Origin: Kocuria rosea subsp. polaris
GTDB taxonomy: Bacteria; Actinomycetota; Actinomycetes; Actinomycetales; Micrococcaceae
Direction of reading: 5' to 3'
Assembly (NCBI RefSeq): GCF_001483755.1
Contig: NZ_LQBK01000042.1
Span: 92,430-156,429, forward strand
DNA: 64,000 nucleotides
The position numbers and the translations under genes are program-made. This document shows, piece after piece, positions 50,873-60,197 of this stretch (its first letter is position 1; every line of letters begins with the position of its first letter). A model generated the notes under the pieces. It made no database searches. It was not told the origin of the DNA and saw nothing but the letters and a program-made list of their open reading frames with translations.

Positions 50873-52030
50873 ATGCTCGTGCTCGTCGTCAACTGCGGCT
50901 CGTCCTCGCTCAAGTACCAGGTCCGGGAGCTCGAGGCCGGTGCGGACGGCGGGACGGTGCTCGCCTCCGGGCTGATCGAGAACATCGGCAGCTCGCAGAT
51001 CGAGGACCACACGCAGGCCCTCGAGCTGCTCGCCCAGCGCCTCGAGGTCGAGCTGGAGGGGCGCACGATCGACGCCGCGGGCCACCGCGTGGTGCACGGC
51101 GGCGAGCGCTTCTCCGCCCCGGTGCTCGCCACGAACGAGATCATCCGCGACATCGAGCGGCTGGTCCCGCTGGCGCCCCTGCACAACCCCGCCGCCGTCC
51201 TCGGCCTGCGGGCCGTGCAGAAGACGTGGCCGCACCTGCCGCAGATCTGCGTGTTCGACACCGCCTTCCACCGCACGATGCCCGAGCACGTGTGGCGCTA
51301 CGCCGTGCCGGAGGAGTTCTACGAGCACTGGGGCATCCGCCGCTACGGGTTCCACGGCACCTCCCACGACTGGGTGACGGGGCGGGCCGCGCAGTTCCTG
51401 GGCGTTCCGCGCGAGCGCTTCAGCTGCGTGGTGGCGCATCTGGGCAACGGCGCGTCGGTGACGGCGGTCAAGGACGGCGCTTCCTACGACACGTCGATGG
51501 GCTACACCCCCCTGGCGGGGCTCGTCATGGGCACCCGCACCGGGGACCTGGACCCGTCCGTGGTCACCGCCGTCCTGCGCCGGGACCCGGGGATGACCGC
51601 CGAGCGGCTCGACGCCGTGCTCAACAAGGAGTCCGGCCTCCGGGCGATCGCCGGCGACCACGACATGCGTGCCGTCCAGGAGGCCGCGGACCGCGGCGAC
51701 GAGCGCGCCGAGCTCGCCCTGGAGATGGCCGCCCACCGCCTGGCGAAGTACGTGGGCGGCTACCACGTGGCCGTGGACGGGGCGCAGGCGCTGGTCTTCA
51801 CGGCCGGCATCGGCGAGAACGCCTCGGCCTTCCGGGCCCGCGTCTGCTCCCGCCTGGGTGCCCTCGGCGTCGTGCTCGACGACGACGCCAACGCCGCCCG
51901 CTCCCGGGAGGTCCGCCGGATCTCCGCGCCGGACTCCGCGCTCGAGGTGCTCGTGGTGCCCACCGACGAGGAGCAGGCGATCGCGGCCGCGACCGCGGCC
52001 CTCGTGGCGGGCGGCCGGCCCGGCGCCTGA
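50873..52030 (+). CDS. ackA: Acetate kinase
   Basis: A 385-residue ASKHA-fold kinase making ATP and acetate from acetyl phosphate: VLVVNCGSSSLKYQV at the N-terminus, GHRVVHGGERF, FDTAFHRTMPEHVWRYAVP, RRYGFHGTSHDWV, GNGASVTAVKDGASYDTSMGYTPL and FTAGIGENA. Starts at ATG 50873 with AGGGAG upstream. Forms the acetate overflow/uptake pair with pta. Confidence 0.97.
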   Translation: MLVLVVNCGSSSLKYQVRELEAGADGGTVLASGLIENIGSSQIEDHTQALELLAQRLEVELEGRTIDAAGHRVVHGGERFSAPVLATNEIIRDIERLVPLAPLHNPAAVLGLRAVQKTWPHLPQICVFDTAFHRTMPEHVWRYAVPEEFYEHWGIRRYGFHGTSHDWVTGRAAQFLGVPRERFSCVVAHLGNGASVTAVKDGASYDTSMGYTPLAGLVMGTRTGDLDPSVVTAVLRRDPGMTAERLDAVLNKESGLRAIAGDHDMRAVQEAADRGDERAELALEMAAHRLAKYVGGYHVAVDGAQALVFTAGIGENASAFRARVCSRLGALGVVLDDDANAARSREVRRISAPDSALEVLVVPTDEEQAIAAATAALVAGGRPGA

Positions 52031-52175
52031 GCGGCTCGGGGCGTCACGGTCCGCCGCACAGGCCGCAACCGGGCCGTCAGGTGTTCGCGAAAGCGATTCC
52101 GGCGGATAGGTTCGGTGCTGGGCCCTGCCCGGGCCCCTTCCCCGTGACGGATCCTTGCGCCAGGAGGCACCGACG

Positions 52176-52682
52176 ATGTCCCAGCAGCCCCACGAACCGC
52201 GGGCCCACGGCGGCCCGCCCCCGCCCGGAGCTCCGCCCTACGCGAAGGACCGCTCGCCCCGGCCTCCGGTGACCGCCGACCTGCGGCTGCTCCTGCGGCT
52301 CACCGTGGCGTCCTTCGTGATGGCGCTCCTCGGCAGCGCGGTGGGCTTCCTCACGGCCCCGGAGCAGGCCACGGCCACGGCGCTGGGCCCGGCGTTCGAC
52401 ACGATCGTCCTCGTCGGCTCCGTGCTGCTCGGGCTCGGCGTCACCGCCGGGCTCTACGCCCTGGTGTACTTCCCGCTGCGCGAGCAGCGGCAGTGGGCGT
52501 GGATCCTCGGCATCGTCCTCGCGTCCATGGCGCTCCTGGGCACCCTGGCCAACGCCGCGCTGCTGCTCGTGGTGCCCGCCGGCGTCTCGGCCGGTCTCCT
52601 GACGGGCGCGCTCAAGGCGGTCGTGGACGTGGCCTGGCTCGTGGTGGCCGTCCGCCCCGGTGTGCGAGCCGCCCTGCGCTGA
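52176..52682 (+). CDS. Small membrane protein, unknown
   Basis: A 168-residue protein with a Pro/Gly/His-rich N-terminal tail (about 35 residues) and four hydrophobic helices. CAGGAGG lies eight bases before ATG 52176; an in-frame ATG at 52155 lacks such a site. I do not recognise the family. Not obviously linked to pta-ackA. Confidence 0.75.
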   Translation: MSQQPHEPRAHGGPPPPGAPPYAKDRSPRPPVTADLRLLLRLTVASFVMALLGSAVGFLTAPEQATATALGPAFDTIVLVGSVLLGLGVTAGLYALVYFPLREQRQWAWILGIVLASMALLGTLANAALLLVVPAGVSAGLLTGALKAVVDVAWLVVAVRPGVRAALR

Positions 52683-52748
52683 CCGGGCCGCGCTGCGCCG
52701 ATCGGATCAGGCCGGGCTGCCGGCCCGGATGCCGCGGGCGTCCCGCCC

Positions 52749-53315
52749 TCAGCCCAAATTCCGGGCCAGCCGCTCCATGACCGCCGCCAGCCGTTCGGCG
52801 TCGTCCCCCTCGAGCGCGCCGAGGAACAGCTCCTCGACGTCGCGGGCGTGGGCGGGCCGCAGGCGGCGGAAGGCTCGCTGCCCCTCGTCGGTGAGCTCGG
52901 CCTCGAGCCCGCGCGCGTCCTGGGCGCAGCGCCGCCGCCGCACCCAGCCGCGCTTCTCGAGCACGCCGATCTGGTAGCTGAGCCGGCTCGGGGAGAACAC
53001 CATCCGCTGGGCCAGCTCCCCCATCCGCAGCCGGTGGCCCTCCGCGTCGGTCAGCAGCAGCAGGACCTGGTAGTCCATGAGCGAGCAGCCGTGCTCCTTG
53101 AGCCGGGCCTCGATCTCGGTGGTGAGCCGCGCCGTGGTCTCGAAGTACAGCTGCCAGACCTGCCACGGGCGGGAGCTCTCCTCCGGCGCGCCCTCCGCAG
53201 GAGCGCCCTCTGCAGGAGCGCTCTCCGCAGGGGCGCCGGCGGAGGGGGGCCCCGCGGAGGGAGGGTCCGTGGAGGGAGCACCCGCGGACGCGGCGCCGCC
53301 CGGCAGGGCGGTCAC
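52749..53315 (-). CDS. MarR family transcriptional regulator
   Basis: A 188-residue regulator. The winged helix-turn-helix spans about 75-150 (LTDAEGHRLRMGELAQRMVFSPSRLSYQIGVLEKRGWVRR). The first 45 residues are an Ala/Gly/Pro/Glu repeat (SAGAP, SAPAEGAP) encoded by 15-base DNA repeats. The GTG start overlaps the FMN reductase stop (GTGA), making this the last gene of a three-gene operon that it probably controls through the palindrome at 55232. Confidence 0.88.
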   Translation of the reverse strand: MTALPGGAASAGAPSTDPPSAGPPSAGAPAESAPAEGAPAEGAPEESSRPWQVWQLYFETTARLTTEIEARLKEHGCSLMDYQVLLLLTDAEGHRLRMGELAQRMVFSPSRLSYQIGVLEKRGWVRRRRCAQDARGLEAELTDEGQRAFRRLRPAHARDVEELFLGALEGDDAERLAAVMERLARNLG

Positions 53316-53995
53316 CGTCCGGCCCGGGCGAGCAGGTCCGCGAAGTCCGGGACCTGCTCGTACCCGTCCTCCCGCTGCGGGCGCCGGGCCCCGGCCGGAA
53401 CGGTGCCCGCCGTGCGCCCGGCAGGCTCGGCGCCCGGGGCGACCGCGCGCGCCAGCTGGGCCCCGGCCCGCCGGATCCGGGCGTCGAGCGTCTCCCCGGC
53501 CCAGTCCTCGGTGGCCGCGTACACCCCCATCGGCAGCACCAGGGCCTTGAGATGGGCGAACAGCGGGCGCATGGCCGAGTCGAGCATCAGGGAGTGCCGC
53601 GCGGTGCCGCCGGTGGCCGCCACCAGGACCGGCAGGTCCTCGAGGACCCCCTCCTCGAGGAGGTCGAAGAAGGACTTGAAGAGTCCCGAGTAGGAGGCCT
53701 TGTACGTCGGCGTGGCCGCGATCAGGGCGTCCGCCCCGGTGACGGCCTCCAGCGCGCTCCGCAGCTCCGGACCGGGGAACCCGGTGAGCAGGTGGTCGGC
53801 GATCGCATGGGCCAGCGGGCGCAGGTCCACGCGCTCGATCCGCACCGGCGTCCCCTCCAGGGCGTCGCGGGCCGCCTCGGCGAGGTGGCCGGCCAGCAGC
53901 GAGGTGGCGGACGCGTCCGACATCCCGGCCGAGACCACCGTCAGGGTGAGCGGGCGCGCCGCGCCGGGCTCCGGCGTCGTCGTGGGGGCGCTCAT
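53312..53995 (-). CDS. NADPH-dependent FMN reductase, partner of LLM oxidoreductase
   Basis: A 227-residue flavodoxin-like reductase: VVSAGMSDASATSLLAGHL, then ATPTYKASYSGLFKSFFDLL and LMLDSAMRPLFAHLKALVLP. This form is normally paired with an LLM flavin monooxygenase (CE1758/CE1759-type pairs in corynebacteria). It supplies reduced FMN. Both ends overlap neighbours by 4 bp. Confidence 0.88.
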   Translation of the reverse strand: MSAPTTTPEPGAARPLTLTVVSAGMSDASATSLLAGHLAEAARDALEGTPVRIERVDLRPLAHAIADHLLTGFPGPELRSALEAVTGADALIAATPTYKASYSGLFKSFFDLLEEGVLEDLPVLVAATGGTARHSLMLDSAMRPLFAHLKALVLPMGVYAATEDWAGETLDARIRRAGAQLARAVAPGAEPAGRTAGTVPAGARRPQREDGYEQVPDFADLLARAGR

Positions 53996-55179
53996 CGGCG
54001 GGCCCCCTCCGCGGTCGTCCCCGCGCCCCGCTCCGCGGCCTGCGCGGCGCGGGCGCGCCCGGCGGGCGAGTCCTCGGCGCCGCCCGGCACCGGGTCCTGG
54101 CCGTCGCGGCGGCGGGCCACCAGCGAGGCGTGGGTCGGGGCCTCGGGCACGTGGGCGGGCTTGAGCGCGGCGAACTCCCGGCGCAGCACCGGCACGACCT
54201 CCTCGCCGAGCAGGTCGAGCTGCTCCAGGACGGTCTTCAGCGGCAGGCCCGCGTGGTCCATGAGGAACAGCTGGCGCTGGTAGTCGCCGGCGTAGTCGCG
54301 GAAGGCGAGGGTCTTCTCGATGACCTGCTGCGGGGAGCCCACGGTCAGCGGCGTCTGCGTGGTGAAGTCCTCCAGCGAGGGTCCGTGGCCGTAGACCGGG
54401 GCGTTGTCGAAGTAGGGGCGGAACTCCCGCACGGCGTCCTGGGAGTTCCGGCGCATGAACACCTGGCCGCCCAGGCCCACGATCGCCTGGTCGGCGGAGC
54501 CGTGGCCGTAGTGCTCGTAGCGGGCCCGGTAGAACTCCACCATCCGCCGGGTGTGCTCGGCGGGCCAGAAGATGTTGTTGTGGAAGAACCCGTCGCCGTA
54601 GTACGCGGCCTGCTCCGGGATCTCGGGGGAGCGGATGGACCCGTGCCACACGAAGGGAGGCACGTCGTCGAGCGGGCGCGGCGTCGAGGTGAAGCCCTGC
54701 AGGGCGCTGCGGAACCGGCCCTGCCAGTTCACCACGTCCTCCCGCCACAGCCGGTGGAGCAGACCGTAGTGCTCGACCGCCAGGGGGATGCCCTGGCGGA
54801 TGTCCTGGCCGAACCACGGATAGACCGGGCCGGTGTTGCCCCGGCCCATGGTGAGGTCCACGCGCCCGCCGCTCAGGTGCTGCAGATAGGCGTAGTCCTC
54901 GGCGATGCGCACCGGGTCGGTGGTGGTGATCAGCGTGGTGGCCGTGGACAGCTGGATCCGCTCGGTCTGCGCCGCGACGCTCGCCAGCAGGATCGGCGGA
55001 TTCGCCGGGGCCACGAACGGCGGGTTGTGGTGCTGGCCCGTGGCGAAGACGTCCAGGCCCACCTCCTCGGCCTTTTTCGCGATCTCGACCGTGGCCCTGA
55101 TCCGCTCGTGCTCGGTGGGGGTGCGCCCCGTGGTGGGGTCCTCGGTGACGTCCCCGATGGTGAAGATGCCGAACTGCAT
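53992..55179 (-). CDS. LLM class flavin-dependent oxidoreductase
   Basis: A 395-residue luciferase-like monooxygenase: MQFGIFTIGDVTEDPTTGRT, ATGQHHNPPFVAPANPPILLASVAAQTERIQLST, DYAYLQHLSGGRVDLTMGRGNTGPVYPWFG and WHGSIRSPEIPEQAAYYGDGFFHNNIFWP. It uses reduced FMN from the downstream reductase. AGGAGG precedes ATG 55179. The C-terminal 40 residues are Ala/Arg-rich and variable. Substrate unknown. Confidence 0.9.
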   Translation of the reverse strand: MQFGIFTIGDVTEDPTTGRTPTEHERIRATVEIAKKAEEVGLDVFATGQHHNPPFVAPANPPILLASVAAQTERIQLSTATTLITTTDPVRIAEDYAYLQHLSGGRVDLTMGRGNTGPVYPWFGQDIRQGIPLAVEHYGLLHRLWREDVVNWQGRFRSALQGFTSTPRPLDDVPPFVWHGSIRSPEIPEQAAYYGDGFFHNNIFWPAEHTRRMVEFYRARYEHYGHGSADQAIVGLGGQVFMRRNSQDAVREFRPYFDNAPVYGHGPSLEDFTTQTPLTVGSPQQVIEKTLAFRDYAGDYQRQLFLMDHAGLPLKTVLEQLDLLGEEVVPVLRREFAALKPAHVPEAPTHASLVARRRDGQDPVPGGAEDSPAGRARAAQAAERGAGTTAEGARR

Positions 55180-55231
55180 GCCGTCCTCCTGCTCCGCGGC
55201 GGCGCCCGGCCGGACATCCCCGCACAGTTGC

Positions 55232-55243
55232 TTCAAATTTGAA
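55232..55243. promoter_or_regulatory. Perfect palindrome, candidate MarR operator
   Basis: TTCAAATTTGAA is a 12-bp perfect palindrome, made only of weak pairs except four, in DNA that is otherwise about 70 percent GC. It lies between the LLM gene (53 bp away) and the divergent GH31 gene (63 bp away). TTGTAC (55256-55251, leftward) could be a -35 box beside it. Confidence 0.7.
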
Positions 55244-55306
55244 CTACTCCGTACAAGGAATCCCCGGGGCGGGTTATTCCCGCCCCGGTTCGCCTAGGGT
55301 GGACGC

Positions 55307-57718
55307 ATGCCCCTCCCCCACTTCCGTCCCGCCGGCACCGGGGCCGTCGACCCGGACGCCGTGGTCGCCGGCGAGCACTACCGCATCAGCGTGCTGAGCC
55401 CCGGCCTGCTGCGCCTGGAGCACAGCCCCAGCGGGCGCTTCGAGGACCGCCCGTCCGCGTTCGCCCTCGACCGCCGGTTCCCGGTGCCGGACTTCCGGGT
55501 GCGGCGCACGGCGGCCGGGATCGAGCTGGTCACCGAGCGGATCCACCTCAGCTACGACGAGCGGGCCTTCAGCCCGACCGGACTGTCCGCACAGATCCGC
55601 GGCGGCGTGACCAGCTACCACAGCGTGTGGCGCTACGACACCCCGGTCCCCACCCTGGGCGGGACCGCGCGCACCCTGGACGAGGCGGACGGGCCCATCC
55701 CGCTCGAGCCGGGCATCACCTCCCGCGAGGGCTTCGGGGTGGTCGACGACTCCGCCTCGGTGCTGCTCACGGAGGACGGCTGGTACGCGCCGCGCGCCGG
55801 CGAGGAGGGGGCCGTGGACCTCTACCTCTTCGGCTGGGGCCACGACCACCAGCAGGCGCTGCGGGACTTCTACGCCCTGTCCGGACCGCAGCCCGTCCTG
55901 CCCCGCTGGGCGCTCGGCAACTGGTGGAGCCGCTACCACGCCTACGACGACGCCGAGTACCGGCAGCTGGTCGCCGACTTCGACCGGCACCGGCTGCCGT
56001 TCTCCGTGCTGGTGGTGGACATGGACTGGCACCTCACCGACGAGCACGTGGAGCGCCGGCACGGCTCGGGCTGGACGGGCTACACCTGGAACCGGGAGCT
56101 GTTCCCGGACCCCCGGGACTTCCTCGCGTGGGCGCACGAGCGCGGCTACCGGGTCACGCTCAACCTGCACCCGGCCGACGGGGTGCGCTCCTTCGAGGAC
56201 GCGCACCCGGCCATGCTCGAGGCCCTGGGCCGGGATCCGGGATCGGAGGAGCCGGTGGCCTTCGACGTCACCGACCGGGAGTTCGTGGCCGCGTACTTCG
56301 AGGTCCTGCACCGCGGCCTGGAGGCCGACGGCGTGGACTTCTGGTGGATCGACTGGCAGTCCGGGCCGCACTCCCGGCTGCCGGGCGTGGACCCCCTGTG
56401 GGTGCTCAACCACTACCACTTCCTGGACTCGGGGGCGGACGGGTCCCGCCCGCTGACGCTCTCCCGCTACGCCGGTCCGGGCAGCCACCGGTATCCGGTG
56501 GGCTTCTCGGGCGACACCGTCATCTCCTGGGCGTCCCTGGCCTTCCAGCCGTACTTCACGGCGACGGCGGCGAACATCGGCTTCGGCTGGTGGAGCCACG
56601 ACATCGGCGGGCACGTCTTCGGCGCCCGCGACGACGAGCTGGCCACCCGCTGGCTGCAGTTCGGCGTGTTCTCGCCGATCCTGCGCCTGCACTCGGGCGA
56701 CAACGACTTCATCGCCAAGGAGCCCTGGCGCTACCGCTCCCCCTTCGCGGAGGTCATGGAGCGCGGTCTCCGGCTGCGGCACCGGCTGGTCCCCTACCTG
56801 CACACCGCGAACCGGGCCGCCGCGGTGGAGGGCGTCCCCCTGGTGCGCCCGCTGTACTACGAGCACCCGGAGGCGGAGCAGGCCTACCGCTACGGGCACC
56901 AGTACCTGTTCGGGTCCGAGCTGATGGTCGCCCCGGTCACCTCCCCCGCGGACCCCGTGGTCACGCGCGCGGCGGTGCCGGTGTGGCTGCCGGAGGGGTC
57001 CTGGACGGACCTGTTCACGGGCGCCGTCTACGACGGCGGGCGGGAACTGGTGCTGCACCGCCGCCTGGAGGACGTCCCCGTCCTCGCCCGGGCCGGCGCC
57101 GTGGTGCCCCTCGCCGGGTCCGACGACGACGCCGCGCCGGGCGTCGGCAATCCCGCCGAGCTGGAGGTCCTCGTGGTCGCCGGCGCCTCGCACGCCTCCG
57201 CCCTGGACGAGGACGACGACAGCGGCGACGGCCGCGATCCGGGCCGCTGGGCGCGCACTCCGCTCGCCCTCGACGTCGCCGCCGGGGAGCTCACGGTCGG
57301 CCCGGCACGGGGCCACCTCGACTGCCTGCCGGCGGCGCGCGCCTGGACCCTCACCCTCATCGGGTTCGAGGAGCCGGCGGAGCTCACCGTGACCGTGGAC
57401 GGAGGGACGGTCCCGGCGCGGACCGTCCGGCACGGGGACGCCGTGCGCGGACACCGCACCTCCGTCGTCGTCGAGGGCGTGGCCCCCGGGGCGCGGATCG
57501 TCGTGCGGTCGGCCGCGCTGCGCACCGTGGCCGCCCCGGACCTCGCGGCCCGCGTGTTCGACCTGCTCAACGACGCGCAGATCGGCTACGACGTCAAGGA
57601 GCGGGTGCACGAGGCCGTGCAGCGGGATCCCGTGGGGGCGCTCGGGCAGGCGAGCGCCCTGGGCGTCGAGGGACCGCTGCTGAGCGCGCTCACGGAGCTG
57701 GTGCTGGCGAGGCGGTGA
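55307..57718 (+). CDS. Glycoside hydrolase family 31 (alpha-glucosidase-like)
   Basis: An 803-residue GH31 enzyme. N-terminal beta domain, then LPRWALGNWWSRYHAYDD, the nucleophile Asp349 in FWWIDWQSG, acid/base Asp403 in FSGDTVISW, GWWSHDIGGH, RLHSG and a C-terminal beta-sandwich with VWLPEGSWTDLFTG. The WIDWQ form of the nucleophile motif marks a particular branch that differs from the common WxDMNE type. A 150-residue extension after the beta-sandwich contains an acidic run DEDDDSGDGRD. No signal peptide, so probably cytoplasmic. Confidence 0.92.
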   Translation: MPLPHFRPAGTGAVDPDAVVAGEHYRISVLSPGLLRLEHSPSGRFEDRPSAFALDRRFPVPDFRVRRTAAGIELVTERIHLSYDERAFSPTGLSAQIRGGVTSYHSVWRYDTPVPTLGGTARTLDEADGPIPLEPGITSREGFGVVDDSASVLLTEDGWYAPRAGEEGAVDLYLFGWGHDHQQALRDFYALSGPQPVLPRWALGNWWSRYHAYDDAEYRQLVADFDRHRLPFSVLVVDMDWHLTDEHVERRHGSGWTGYTWNRELFPDPRDFLAWAHERGYRVTLNLHPADGVRSFEDAHPAMLEALGRDPGSEEPVAFDVTDREFVAAYFEVLHRGLEADGVDFWWIDWQSGPHSRLPGVDPLWVLNHYHFLDSGADGSRPLTLSRYAGPGSHRYPVGFSGDTVISWASLAFQPYFTATAANIGFGWWSHDIGGHVFGARDDELATRWLQFGVFSPILRLHSGDNDFIAKEPWRYRSPFAEVMERGLRLRHRLVPYLHTANRAAAVEGVPLVRPLYYEHPEAEQAYRYGHQYLFGSELMVAPVTSPADPVVTRAAVPVWLPEGSWTDLFTGAVYDGGRELVLHRRLEDVPVLARAGAVVPLAGSDDDAAPGVGNPAELEVLVVAGASHASALDEDDDSGDGRDPGRWARTPLALDVAAGELTVGPARGHLDCLPAARAWTLTLIGFEEPAELTVTVDGGTVPARTVRHGDAVRGHRTSVVVEGVAPGARIVVRSAALRTVAAPDLAARVFDLLNDAQIGYDVKERVHEAVQRDPVGALGQASALGVEGPLLSALTELVLARR

Positions 57719-57743
57719 CGGGCCGGGCACGGTCCCCGGCCCG
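57719..57743. terminator. Hairpin between convergent genes
   Basis: CGGGCCGGG (57719-57727) and CCCGGCCCG (57735-57743) form a perfect 9-bp stem immediately after the GH31 stop. Confidence 0.45.
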
Positions 57744-57775
57744 CGGGACCGGAGCCCGGCGGCACGCCACGGGGA

Positions 57776-58360
57776 TCAGCACCCCGCCGCGGAGCCGTCC
57801 TCGTCCGGGCCGAGCTCCACGACGAGGATCGGCAGCCGCAGCCGCTCGGGGGTGAAGGACACGACCCTGGCGTGCGGGATGCCCTGCTCGCGGACGAAGC
57901 GGCAGGCGACCAGCCCGTGGTCCCGGTTCTGGCCGATCATCAGCAGCCAGTGCCGGCCCGCGGCGTCCAGGGCGTGGGCCTGGTGGTCCAGGTCCCGTCC
58001 GGCCGGGTCCTGCCGCGTGCTGCGCTGGGCGAACCGGGCCGCGTAGGCCCGCATGTCCGCCTCGGTGCGCAGCAGCCCGGCGGCGACCCGCCGGAGGTCC
58101 TGGGTCCTCAGCTCGGGGACGATCTGCTCCTCCCGGACCGCCCCGGCACGCTCCCCGGGCGCCTCGTCGGCGGTCCGGTGCCCGGGGTGGACGATGCGCT
58201 CGATCCGGCGCAGGCGCTCGTCGTCCTTGTGCAGCTCCTGGTAGTCGCTGATCAGCGCCTCGAGCTCGGCGTCCAGGGGATGCGGCTCGGGCTCCGGGGG
58301 GTCGTCGCCGTCGCGCGCCGGTCGTGGTGGGGGCAAGCCGGCCTCCTGGTCGCTGGGCAC
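57776..58360 (-). CDS. Hypothetical protein
   Basis: A 194-residue soluble protein from a GTG start. The N-terminal third is acidic and Pro-rich and includes a likely helix (LDAELEALISDYQELHKDDERLRRIERIV). The C-terminal half has an alpha/beta look, HWLLMIGQNRDHGLVACRFVREQGIPHARVVSFTPERLRLPILVVELG, and the chain ends in Cys. Family not recognised. GC bias supports this frame over the overlapping one. Confidence 0.6.
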   Translation of the reverse strand: MPSDQEAGLPPPRPARDGDDPPEPEPHPLDAELEALISDYQELHKDDERLRRIERIVHPGHRTADEAPGERAGAVREEQIVPELRTQDLRRVAAGLLRTEADMRAYAARFAQRSTRQDPAGRDLDHQAHALDAAGRHWLLMIGQNRDHGLVACRFVREQGIPHARVVSFTPERLRLPILVVELGPDEDGSAAGC

Positions 58361-58434
58361 TGAGTCCCATCATCAACGGTGCCGCTGCGCGGCGTATTCC
58401 GCCCCGGACGCCCGCAGGGCCGGCGCGGGCGCGC

Positions 58435-59472
58435 CTACAGCGCGGGGTCGATCATCGTCATGCCGGCCACCGGCGTCGTGTCGAACACCGGCAGCAGCGC
58501 CGCGGCCTCCTCGAGCCCGATGGTCCGTTCGACGAGTCTCTGCGGCTCCAGGGCGCCCTGCTCGATGAGCCTCATCATGTCCGGATAGTCGGCGGCCGCC
58601 ATGCCGTGGCTGCCGAGCAGGTCGAGCTCCCAGCCGATGACCCGCGCCATCGGCACCCGCGGGTGGCCCTCGACCGGCGGCAGCAGCCCGATCTGGACGT
58701 GCCGCCCGCGCCGGCGCAGGCTGAGCACCGCATCGGCGCAGGTCTGCTCGCTGCCCACCGCGTCGACGGCGACGTGGCTGCCCCCGCCGGTGAGGTCGGC
58801 GACGGCCGCGGGCACGTCGGTCCCGGCCGCGGGCAGCGTGTGCTCCGCGCCGAGTCCGCGCGCCACGGCGAGCGCTTCCGGGTTGCGGTCGACCGCGATG
58901 ACCCGGGCGCCCAGGGCCCGCGCGATCATCACCGCGCTGAGTCCCACTCCGCCGGCACCGACCACGGTCACCCACTCCCCGGCGGCGACCTGCGCCCGCC
59001 CGGCCAGGGCCCGGTAGGCCGTGGCGAACCGGCATCCCAGCCCGGCCGCGGTCGCGAAGTCCACGTGCTCGGGGACGGCCACGAGATTCGTGTCGGCCGC
59101 GCGCAGGGCGACGTGCTCGGCGAACGACCCCCAGTGGGTGAACCCCGGCTGCTCCTGCTGGGGACAGACCTGCGCGTCACCGGACCGGCACCACTCGCAC
59201 CGGCCGCAGCCGCAGACGAACGGGACGGTCACCCGGTCCCCGGTCCGCCACCGCCGCACGCCCGCGCCCACCGCGGCGACCACTCCGGCGAGCTCGTGCC
59301 CGGGGACATGGGGCAGCGCGATCTCGTCGTGCCCGGCCCAGGCGTGCCAGTCGCTGCGGCACAGGCCCGTGGCCATCACCCGCACGACCACCCCGCCGGG
59401 CGGGGCCGTGGGCTCGGCCACCTCACGGACCTCGGGCCGGCTCCTGAACGCATCGATGACCACGGCACGCAT
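58435..59472 (-). CDS. Zinc-dependent alcohol dehydrogenase
   Basis: A 345-residue medium-chain dehydrogenase: catalytic zinc ligands Cys38 (GLCRSDWH) and His59-Glu60 (PGHE), structural zinc Cys89, Cys92, Cys95 and Cys103, and cofactor motif VVGAGGVGLSAVMIARALGARVIAVDRN, whose Asp favours NAD. Acts on an unknown alcohol. Divergent from osmC. Confidence 0.92.
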   Translation of the reverse strand: MRAVVIDAFRSRPEVREVAEPTAPPGGVVVRVMATGLCRSDWHAWAGHDEIALPHVPGHELAGVVAAVGAGVRRWRTGDRVTVPFVCGCGRCEWCRSGDAQVCPQQEQPGFTHWGSFAEHVALRAADTNLVAVPEHVDFATAAGLGCRFATAYRALAGRAQVAAGEWVTVVGAGGVGLSAVMIARALGARVIAVDRNPEALAVARGLGAEHTLPAAGTDVPAAVADLTGGGSHVAVDAVGSEQTCADAVLSLRRRGRHVQIGLLPPVEGHPRVPMARVIGWELDLLGSHGMAAADYPDMMRLIEQGALEPQRLVERTIGLEEAAALLPVFDTTPVAGMTMIDPAL

Positions 59473-59612
59473 GCCCCCACTCTCCCACGGCCGCGCGGCC
59501 CCGGCAGACGGCGTGCCGGTGACCTGCGTGTGTCAGGGGGCACCGGGCAGCACGCCGGCCGGACGCACCGGGGGTCCGGCGCCGGGGGCGGTGGGCTTGG
59601 CATCATGGACCC

Positions 59613-60071
59613 ATGAGTGAAACCCCGGACCCCACCCCGCGCTCCGTCGAGCTGACCCGCACCGCCACCGGCCGCTACACCGCCCGCAACCCGGCGGGGG
59701 CCGAGATCACCTTCGGCCGCGGCGAGAACCTGCTGTCCCCCGTGGAACTGCTGCTGGCCGCCATCGCCGGGTGCTCCGCCATCGACGTGGACGTCGCGAC
59801 CGCCCGCAGCGCCGAGCCCTCGGAGTTCCGGATCGAGGCCACGGGGCGGAAGATCGTCGAGGAGAGCGGCGCGAACCGCCTGGAGGACCTGAACCTCTCG
59901 TTCCACCTGTCGTTCCCCGACGACGCGGCCGGCCGCAAGGCGGCCGGCATGGTCGAGCGCCTCGTCGGCCTCTCCCACGACAAGTACTGCACGGTCTCGC
60001 GGACGGTGGAGCACGGGACCGCCGTCGGCCACGACCTCAGCGTGGGCCTCGACGGCGCCGACGGCCGGTAG
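59613..60071 (+). CDS. OsmC family peroxidase-like protein
   Basis: A 152-residue OsmC/YhfA-type protein with two reactive cysteines, Cys54 (LAAIAGCSAIDVD) and Cys126 (HDKYCTVSRT), the pair that reduces organic peroxides in Ohr/OsmC enzymes. Starts at ATG 59613. Divergent from the alcohol dehydrogenase gene. Confidence 0.9.
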   Translation: MSETPDPTPRSVELTRTATGRYTARNPAGAEITFGRGENLLSPVELLLAAIAGCSAIDVDVATARSAEPSEFRIEATGRKIVEESGANRLEDLNLSFHLSFPDDAAGRKAAGMVERLVGLSHDKYCTVSRTVEHGTAVGHDLSVGLDGADGR

Positions 60072-60197
60072 GCGTCCGCACCTGCGGGGGACCGTGCTCC
60101 GGCCGGTCCCCCGGGAGTCATGTGCCCGCCGTCCGCACGGGTCAGGACGGCCGGGCCTACACTGCGCTGAAGAGACCCGACCGGAGAGGAACGGCCG

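Noticed and set aside
47161-51276. A 1371-codon minus-strand open frame opposite pta and ackA
   Set aside because: It is antisense to two textbook enzymes and shows shadow composition throughout.
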